Part shown: positions 56,712 through 64,000 of the stretch, one piece after another
Position numbering within the stretch: the stretch's first letter is position 1
Layout: every line of letters begins with the position of its first letter
Assembly: GCA_039583875.1 (NCBI GenBank)
Contig: CM077166.1
Span: forward strand, 87,542,564-87,606,563
Direction of reading: 5' to 3'
DNA: 64,000 nt
DNA from: Platanthera guangdongensis
Lineage: Eukaryota > Streptophyta > Magnoliopsida > Asparagales > Orchidaceae
The notes under the pieces: generated by a model
Databases searched by the model: none
What the model was told of the DNA's origin: nothing
Seen by the model: the letters and a program-made list of their open reading frames with translations, nothing else
Program-made: the position numbers and the translations under genes

Positions 56712-58759
56712 TGAAAGTGAGGGGTTAGATCTGGAATACTCTAGAGGGGGGGGGGGGGGGTGAATAGAGTATTTAGGGTTTCTATAAAATTTTCTAACTA
56801 CTTCAATCTAGTACTAGTGTTGTAGGAATACAATTGAAGCACAAACACAGCAATCATAACTATCACAGCCACAACAAGAAACAAAAGAAAAGAGCAACCA
56901 GACAACACAAGAAATTTATAGTGGTTCCCCAACCTGGGTACATCCACTCTTCTACCACCCTGGTAGGAAACCCCTCAAATTTTTGATCAGGTGTCTGACA
57001 CCAATGAGCATTTGATCAGGTGATCAAAAACCAAACATCAACTCTTTTGGTCAGGTGACTTGCAACCAGGAATATCTTTTGAAGGGAGTTAAGAACACTT
57101 TTTATAGTGCGGGTGAGAGATTGATTTTGTCTTCTCTTTCTCAATGTACAACTGAGAAGACTTTAGTGTATTTGATGTTAGCAAAGGGCTCCCCCTGAGA
57201 TGTTGAATGGTTTAGGAAGATGGAGCATTGCTTCAGGGTGATAGGCCATCAGTCTTTCAGCTTTGACCAGAGAAAGCATAGGAACATCTTGACAGATAGA
57301 GGGTTTGTTGTCCTTTGAAGTGTCGTGGAGTGTAGTAGGATGAAGACTCTTGATTTTGATTTGATGTTCTTATTCCTCAGATTGCTGATATTCTTCTATT
57401 CTAGCTCTTGTATGTCTGTATCAGCTTTCTATCTCTTTTTGTCTCAGAGTGTTGTCGAGAGAGAGAGAGAGAGCAGCAGAAGATTCTTGATTCTTGATTC
57501 ATAAAAACTGACTGTCTGTCTGTTTCTTACTTGCTTGATGAGAAGAAGATGGAAAATCCTTTTTGTATGTTCCATATTATCTTCCTTTTGAAATTTGAAA
57601 TTCTTCTGCATTCAATGCTAACGGCCTAGAGAATGTTTTGCATTGATTGAGTTTCCCCAACTGTCCCATGGAAAAATGGTAAGCAATAATCTTGATGAAG
57701 ATCGTAATTAATTCTCTGTCTAACGGTAATATTCATAGAATATTTTAGCATTAATTACTCGGGAATTATTACAGTAGGAAAGGGAGAGAAGGATGGAAAT
57801 AACCAAGTCTGGATTCATCGAACAGAAAAAAGAAATCGTCGAGCTGAGTCCACAGTTCGTCGAGCTGAGGAGTTGTGTTCGTCGACCAGATGGCTTCTAT
57901 TCGTCGAGCTGAGTTCCAAAATCGTCGAGTTGAGAACAGATAACTGCATTCTCTAGAACCTTGCTTTTTCTGCATATCAAGTTCGTCGAGCTGAGAATTT
58001 GACTTTGTCAAGCTGAGTCTAAGTGAAGTGTTTTTGGACTTAGATTTTTCTTGAATGAAATGCTGAAGTAGAGTATCCCGAAATCGTCGACCTGAGAACT
58101 GGTTTCGTCGAACTGAGAACTAGTTTCATAGGAATGTGTCGACACAAGTCCTGAGTGTCTACACAATTGCTTCTTGTCTCGACATAGTTATTATTTTCAC
58201 AGAAATCTGGAGTATGTCGACACAAGTCCTGTTTGTCGATACAATTACTGTCGATAGATATTCTGTGTGTCGACTCAAGTCCTGTGTGTCGATACAATCT
58301 GTCTTCTGGTGTCGACACAGTTGATGTCGACAGATGTTCTGTGTGTCGACACAAGTCCTGTTTGTCAACACAGTTGATGTCGACAGATGTTTTGTGTGTC
58401 GACACAAGTCCTGTGTGTCAACACAGTTGATGTCGACAGATGTTCTGTGTGTCGACACAAGTCCTGTTTGTTGACACAATCAGGCTTCTGGTGTCGACAC
58501 AGTTGATGTCGACAGATGTTGTGTGTCGACACAAGTCCTATGTGTCGACCCAATCTGGCTTCTGGTGTCAACACAACATTTCGCAAGTGTCGACACAATT
58601 TCTTAAGTCTCTAGCAGTCTATTGAAGGCTGGTCCATGTGATGTTGATTCTAAGGACTTATCCTAGATTCTAGGACACAACCATGACCCTGGCTATATAT
58701 GATGGGTCATATGATCCTAACTTAGTGAACCTAGCCCAAATCAAACTAGGGATCCGACA
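56712..58759 (-). repeat. 5' LTR of the SIRE-like element
   Basis: 2048 bp. Plus-strand ends TGAAAGTGAGGGG and GATCCGACA. Near its sense 3' end is a 15-base G run (56746-56760, C run in sense), in the TTCACCCCCCTCTAGAG context common in such LTRs. It holds a TCGTCGAGCTGAG cluster (57820-58110) and a 53-bp tandem repeat (58270-58550). The outer end is fixed by the gypsy frame that resumes at 58760. No second copy is in the window, so the length is inferred. Confidence 0.8.
58135..58600. repeat. 53-bp tandem repeat with GTCGACAC motifs in the SIRE-like LTR
   Basis: TTGATGTCGACAGATGTT recurs at 58321, 58374, 58427 and 58503. The last step is longer because of an inserted CAGGCTTCTGGTG block that also occurs near 58310 and 58555. 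GTCGACAC with AAGTCCTG follows each time. Confidence 0.88.
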
Positions 58760-60863
58760 GAGTGGACACCCTAGTGTGAAGTAGCATTCCAAAAGCTGAA
58801 GGACAGACTTACATCTGCACCCATCCTAGCACTTCCGTCTGGGAAGGAAGGATTTCAAGTTTATACCGATGTATCTTTTCAAGGAATGGGAGCAGTACTG
58901 ATGCAGCATGGTCATGTAATTGCATATGCGTCAAGGTAGCTAAAGAAGCATGAACTCAATTATCCGATTCACGATTTTTAATTGGGGGCATTGGTGTTCG
59001 CCCTCAAAGTTTGGAGGCACTAGCTATATGGAGTTCATTGCGAGATATTTTTGGACCTTAAAAATCTTAAGTATGTGCACACTCGGAAGGATCTTAATTT
59101 GAGACAACGGTGGTGGTTACAGTTTTTGTGCGATCATGAGTTCACCTTGAACTACCACCCCGGAAAAGCGAACTCGGTGGCTGATGCATTGAGCAGAAAA
59201 GTACCGGACTCGAGCTTAGAGTCTCGGCTGATGAGTATGGAGTTAGATCGAATGCTCGAGGAGATGGTGATTACATTGGTATATAAGGTTCCTTCGAAAG
59301 AGTATACAGAGTACTTGGCGACCATGAGCATAGTTTGCGATATTCGGGACCGAATCCGGGCGGAGCAACGGAGAGATTCTGCTATGGACCTCGTTATAAA
59401 GTACATATAGGGTGGGTCCACCAAGGAGTATACATTAAAAGATGGCCTCGTTCATTTCCATGGCCGGCCCTACATTCCTAAGGAGCGGCAAAATTCGGGA
59501 GGATATTTTGATGGAAGCACATTGCTCTCAGTATTCAGTGCATCCCGGTATTGCCAAGATGTACGCCGACTTGCAAAGGACCATGTGTTGGCCGGGAATG
59601 AAGAAAGATGTTAGGTACATCGTTACACGTTGTGAGGCCTACCAAAGAGTGAAGGCGGAATGCAAGAGCCCTGATGGCTTGTTACAGTCATTGCCCATCC
59701 CCAATTGGAAGTTTGAGGATATCTCCATGGACTTCGTTCACGGGTTACCTTGCTCACGCTCAGGGAATGATTCAATGTGGGTGATCCTTGATCGACTGAC
59801 AAAAGTAGCAATGTTCATCCCTATGAAGAAAGAGGCTCACATGGATGTCTTGGTACGCCTCTTTGTGGAGCAGTTTGTACGGTACCATGGCATGCCGAAG
59901 AAAATCATTTCTGACCGGGATGGTCGTTTTATCTTCAAGTTGTGGAAGGCTGTTCTGGTGTATTTGGGTTCATGCCTTACCTTTAGCACCGCGTTTCATC
60001 CTCAGATGGACGGGCAGTCTGAGAGGACCATCAGAACATTGGAGGACCTGTTAAGTTTGTGTGTGTTGGATAGAGGAGAGCCGTGGAAAAGGCTCTTACC
60101 GCTGGTGAAAATCTCCTATAACAACAGCCATCAAGCTAGCATCGGCATGGCGCTCCATGAAGCCCTTTATGGAAGAAGGTGTAGACCCCCCTTATCTTGG
60201 GTGCAAGATGAAGTCCCGAAGGCTTTGGGAATTGAGTATATTGATGATATGGATGTGGTGGTTAAACTGATACGGGACCGCATGCTTGAGGCTCAAAGTC
60301 GGCAGGCGAAATATTATAACGCAAAGCACTGGATGGTGGAATTTCAAGTGGGTGATAAAGCATTTCTGAAGATCCGCCCGATGCATGGAGTGTCATGGGT
60401 GTGTGTTGTCAAAAAGCTCAGCACGAGGTGCGTTGGGCCTTACACTATATTGGAATGAATTGGCCCTTTGTCCTATCGGTTGGACTTACCACCAGAGCGA
60501 GAGAATCTCCATGATGTGTTCTATGTGTCGTCACTTTGAAAGGCGCTGTTGCGCCCCGATCAATATATCCCCACCACTGATGGTGTAGTGGCGACTGATA
60601 GGTCTGTGCGACTAGAGCCGGTGCGGATCGTAGATAATGAGACAAGAATTTTGCGCCGCAAAAGTGTTCCTTCGGTGAAGGTGCTGTGGTCTAATCATGG
60701 GAAGGAGGAGTATACATGGGAGCCGCTGGACTTGATGCAAAAATGCTACCCGGAATTATTTCCTCAAGGTAATTTTAAAAATCATATTTTATTTTATGTT
60801 ATGCTTTTTCTCGCCATAGCCTTAGCCGGATTTCGGGGACGAAATTTTTTATTTTGTTTATAG
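58760..60863 (+). pseudogene. Tekay-like RNase H, integrase and chromodomain-like tail, broken
   Basis: RNase H from 58780 (FQKLKDRLTSAPILALPSG, then [16 protein letters not shown]). In-frame stops lie at 58772, 58937, 58979 and 59021. After about 59410 the sequence shifts by one frame. The integrase finger has HCSQYSVHPGIAKMYADL but CEAYQRVKAEC, a Tyr at the second Cys. The core is intact in outline (ISDRDGRFIFKLW, STAFHPQMDGQSERTIR). Two TGA codons at about 60456 and 60537, each fitting a former CGA, precede the tail with VKVLWSNHGKEEYTWEP, the chromodomain-like end. Confidence 0.9.
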
Positions 60864-60989
60864 GATTTGTAACATCCCGATTCGCACTAGGCCCCTCTTA
60901 TGTGTTTTTGAGTCAGGAGAGCAAACTTGGGCTCAGGGAGGTGCTGGTGTCTGGGCTTACACTAGTGTAGGGGAGGTGAAGTCAGCCCA

Positions 60990-61560
60990 GAGAAGGACAC
61001 GGCTGGAGACACGGGCGTGTCCCTACCCGTGTGTGTCCACCCACTACTCGAGTCTACGACTCGAGTTATCGCCGAGAAGGACATGGGTAGTGACACGGGC
61101 GTGTCACTGCTAGTGTGTATGAGGACACGATAGGGACACGGCCTGTCCCTCCCCATGTGCGTCGAGTCGAGGTCGACGAAGAGTGTCGCGAGAAGGACAC
61201 GGGAAGAGACACAGACATGTCCCTATCCGTGTACCTCCAGCCAACACTCGAGTCGATTACTCGAGTAGTTCCAGAGAAGGACACGGGTATGGACACGGGC
61301 GTGTACATACCCGTGTGTGTGAAGACATGGGTAGAGACACGGGTGTGTCCCTACCCGTGTGCGTCAAGAGGAACTCGACGAAGCAAGACCCGAGCAGGAC
61401 ATGGCCAGCCACACGGCCGTGTTACTTGGACATGGGTAGAGACAAGGGTGTGTCCCTATCCGTGTTTGTGTATCGAAATGGCTGTCGAATCCATCGAAGA
61501 CGCTTCGCCCGAGTAGGACACGGGTAAGGACACGGGCGTGTCCCTACCCATGTCACTTTT
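60990..61560. repeat. ACACGGGCGTGT/CTCGAG cluster in the chromovirus 3' LTR
   Basis: At least seven groups of GGACACGGG...GACACGGGCGTGT...ACCCGTGTG, spaced about 60-90 bases, interleaved with CTCGAGT palindromes. It ends directly upstream of the TATA-like motif. Confidence 0.85.
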
Positions 61561-61561
61561 C

Positions 61562-61571
61562 ACTTATAAGG
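61562..61571 (+). promoter_or_regulatory. TATA-like motif in the chromovirus 3' LTR
   Basis: ACTTATAAGG directly after the motif cluster. The layout equals that of the Athila LTR (cluster, then TATA). Confidence 0.45.
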
Positions 61572-62764
61572 GAAATGAAAACCCTAGTCATTTTCAGTCT
61601 CATTCCAAGTCCTTTTTTCTAGAGAAACTACTGTAGAGAGGGAGAAGGTGCTGCAGCAAGCCCAAGAGGTGAAGATCCGCCTCCGCCGAGGTGAAGAAGA
61701 TGCCGCCGAGAAGAGTTACAAGATCCTTGGCTGGAAATGGTGGAAACGCCAGAAATGAGGTGAGCTTCCTCCACTCTCCCTTGGTGCTAGATCTATAGTT
61801 ATTTTATTAGGAGAGATATTGACTCAATTGAGTCATGATGGAGAGAAGAAGTTTTCTAGGAATGGCCATGCTAGGACATGTGTCCTAGGTTTTAGGTGTC
61901 TTCAAGCTCTCCTTTCTTCTATACGATGATGGGGGATGGTTTCGTGAAGAGAAGTGGCCTTGTGAGGGTGAATAAGGGAGGAGGAAATCTGGATGTGATT
62001 TTTGGGAATCGGCTTGAGCAGGAAGATGAAACAATGCCATTCATTCCACCTCAAGATGCATGCAAAAATCTGTGTTCTGTGCGTAGCGATCTTCGTGGCC
62101 ATTTTCAAGTGGGATACTCTCAGAACTGGGCTTTCGACTAAACACGAAAGTTGTAGCCACTATAAATACCTTTCCAACGGGTTGTACAAGCCTTCACCGG
62201 ATTTCTGTAGCTTAAGGAATCTCCGGTGTAAGATGCTGTCCTGATATGTTCTATACTTAGAAATATGGTTGGGTATAGAATCGGGTTTAGATTCGGTAGA
62301 GACATTGTAGCAAATTTAACGTAGGGGCTGGAGAATTCCTTTATGTTTAAATGTCATAAGTTAATGAGTGATGAAATTGTTGGATGAACCCCACGTAAAT
62401 AAATGGAGAAGTAAATTACACTTGAACAAATCTATTTGGTAGAAATTGGTGAACTAACGTTTGACGTAATGGTAAAATTGGAATGATTTTCAATTGATTA
62501 ATATTGAGGACATAACGATACGGTAATATGTCGATTAATGATAATATTGACTCGAATTTGTATACCCGATCGGTGGTGATTGTGATGAACAAACGATCGT
62601 TACTATTTAGATTGTTGATTCATGTGCACACAAATGATTGAACTTGGTTAAAGCATGTTAATCGGTTATGTTAGAGTTATGTGAATATAGATTGTAGGTA
62701 GTCTTAATAACCGCATTGATTCGGGTAATGTTGAGAAGCAACATAGTCGAACGGATGGGCTCCT

Positions 62765-63125
62765 TCCGTGTTGAGTGGAAGGTTGGGCTTGGTACTCGTG
62801 CTTTCTCTGAGGCTCCTTCCATGCCACGGTGAAGGGAAATTGCATGCGGTGTGAGTCGACACGCGGTGTTGTAATCCCGGGTTAAAGATAGTGTGGCAGG
62901 TCTACGGCTCACCAGTCATCACACCGATGGGATTTGACAGATAGACTTTGGGCGGTCGGGCTTGGTCCTCGGAGTTCATGTCCCGGGGCTCCTTCCGTGC
63001 CAAGGGAACAGTTGGGCTTGGTCCTCGTACTTTTTCTGAGGCTCCTTCTGGGTCATACAAGGACAGTTCGGGGCTTGGTTCTCAGTGCACATCTACCCGA
63101 GACTCCCGCTGGGTCATAGTACGCA
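62765..63125 (+). repeat. degenerate tandem repeat with GGGCTTGGTNCTC
   Basis: GGGCTTGGT[A/C/T]CTC followed after 10-15 bases by GAGGCTCCTTC or a variant. Four copies near 62775, 62957, 63013 and 63072; the last three are about 57 bases apart. Confidence 0.7.
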
Positions 63126-64000
63126 TGGGCTCCGCTGTTGTGTTCTTAGCATTGAGCCATACGGAGTCCTAAGCGAAGTAGTGTGGATACCCGCTTAGTA
63201 GTAGAGATGCCCGTTCTAGTGTCACCACCTGGCCACGGTGGTTGATTCCTGAGAGGTTAGCTGCCTGCTCGAATAGTGGGAACTACAAGTCTGTGTCGAC
63301 ATAGCGGTTGCATGTGTGTGATCATGGGTGAGTAATTGCATTGCATACATATCATTACAACGCATTGCATAACAAGATCCTCATTGTATAAGTTTTTATG
63401 GGCACCCCTATACGATGAGTTACTTAATGTTAAATCGACCCTTAACATATAAACTTGTATGGGCATTCATATAAGTTAAGTTACTCTCCTGTTGTAGAAC
63501 TCTATACTTGATGGATTGGTGTAGCTCTTGTAGAATTGCTAGATTAAAATATTGTTAATCACATTGTTCAATTCTTCTATTACTACTCACGACTGTTGTA
63601 CATATTCCACTTGCTTGTACCTACTTATATACTTATTATACATTGTATCCTTCTTCCCTTCTCCGCCCGGTGCCGAGGAGTCGTCGGGGGAGCGGATGTG
63701 AAGACACTTAGTCTTTTGACTAATGGTTGCTACGTCTTCCTTTTTAGGAGGAAACCCCGCAGGTAGAGCAGCCGCAGACTTTGCACAGGACAACCACGCC
63801 AGGACGACATGGCCTAAAGTGATGGTACCGTCCCTACCATCAGTCACCGATGTGAGTGTTGAGCGACCTTCATGTAGCCCTTTAGGCATATGTTAACTGT
63901 ACTCTGATATTTTAGAAGCTTGTCATAGCTTCTTGATTTGTTGTACTTTTGGACTTAATATGCTTATGTGTGGATTGGCTTCTTGATTATATTTTGGTCG

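Larger units (their letters stand above)
1..58759 (-). mobile_element. SIRE/Maximus-like Ty1/copia element, split by three nested insertions
   Basis: A large copia element on the minus strand. Its pieces, in element order, are the 5' LTR (56712-58759), primer site, gag (56607-about 54960), protease (54432-54015), integrase (28642-27706), reverse transcriptase and RNase H (17093-about 15356) and a third ORF (14966-14784, then 111-1). Removing the insertions at 112-14783, 17099-27700 and 28648-54009, each with its duplicated 5 bases, restores collinear domains. The 3' end lies beyond the left edge. The outer flank at 58760-58764 (GAGTG) is the expected target duplication, but its partner is off the window. 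Lineage is inferred from the 2-kb LTR, UBN2-type gag, integrase and RNase H sequence and the extra 3' ORF. Confidence 0.85.
58760..64000 (+). mobile_element. Tekay-like chromovirus, 3' part, interrupted by the SIRE-like insertion
   Basis: Starts in mid frame at the SIRE LTR end and reads through RNase H, integrase and chromodomain-like tail (58760-60863), then a 3' LTR from 60868. Its 5' part must lie beyond the left edge of the window, on the other side of the SIRE-like element. It is the oldest visible layer and the most decayed pol. Confidence 0.88.
60868..64000 (+). repeat. 3' LTR of the Tekay-like chromovirus, end not seen
   Basis: Starts TGTAACATCCCG. It has an ACACGGGCGTGT cluster at 60990-61560, a TATA-like ACTTATAAGG at 61562-61571, and a degenerate repeat at 62765-63125. 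No partner copy and no clear end in the window. The 61600-62700 and 63130-64000 stretches are AT-rich with short unrecognised frames. Confidence 0.7.

Noticed and set aside
58760..60863. Pararetrovirus (caulimovirid) origin for the pol fragment
   Set aside because: It contains integrase, chromodomain-like tail and an adjoining LTR, which caulimovirids lack. It is a chromovirus.
63587..63889. 100-codon minus-strand frame near the right edge
   Set aside because: No recognisable domain, located in a presumed LTR, and of a length common by chance.

Overview
The window is a block of nested plant LTR retrotransposons. I see no complete host gene, no rRNA or functional tRNA gene and no bacterial-type system. 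Every element type points to an angiosperm nuclear genome rich in repeats: Ty3/gypsy Tat, Athila and Tekay-like chromoviruses, a SIRE/Maximus-like Ty1/copia, 1.7-2.6 kb LTRs, and tRNA-Met or tRNA-Asp type primer sites. The species cannot be named from the sequence.

Layout, from the outermost level inwards. (1) A Tekay-like chromovirus (+ strand) occupies 58760-64000; only its RNase H-integrase end and the start of its 3' LTR are visible. (2) A SIRE-like copia element (- strand) is inserted in it. Its 5' LTR is 56712-58759 and its body is cut into pieces at 54010-56711, 27701-28647, 14784-17098 and 1-111, running off the left edge. (3) Three elements sit inside the SIRE element: a Tat-clade gypsy (112-14783, target-site duplication TACCC), a Tekay-like gypsy (17099-27700, ACTTC) and a small copia without a recognisable gag (28648-54009, CCTAG). 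(4) An Athila-like gypsy (33206-53949, CCGCG) is inserted in the small copia's right LTR. (5) A non-autonomous element without coding capacity (43325-52509, AGGCG) is inserted in the Athila right LTR. Target-site duplications and LTR ends fix five insertions; split LTRs rejoin to the length of their partners (361 and 361; 1758 and 1757). LTR divergence estimated by eye falls with nesting depth.

The Tat element and the innermost non-autonomous element form a pair. They have the same 17-base primer site, the same polypurine tract at the 3' LTR and related tandem arrays (112-bp and 86-bp units) in the same orientation. The Tat element probably represents the family that supplies proteins to the non-autonomous one. 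The Tat element also carries a spliced antisense gene with its own TATA box, convergent with pol, with the 28-copy array between the two 3' ends.

Two further signals stand out. The Tekay leader holds three stem-loops with one conserved loop and stems that differ yet stay complementary. In addition, each retrotransposon family carries its own cluster of short CG-containing motifs, mostly inverted repeats, in its LTRs or leader regions. Most reading frames have stop codons or frameshifts; the Athila frames are the best preserved, with two visible lesions.
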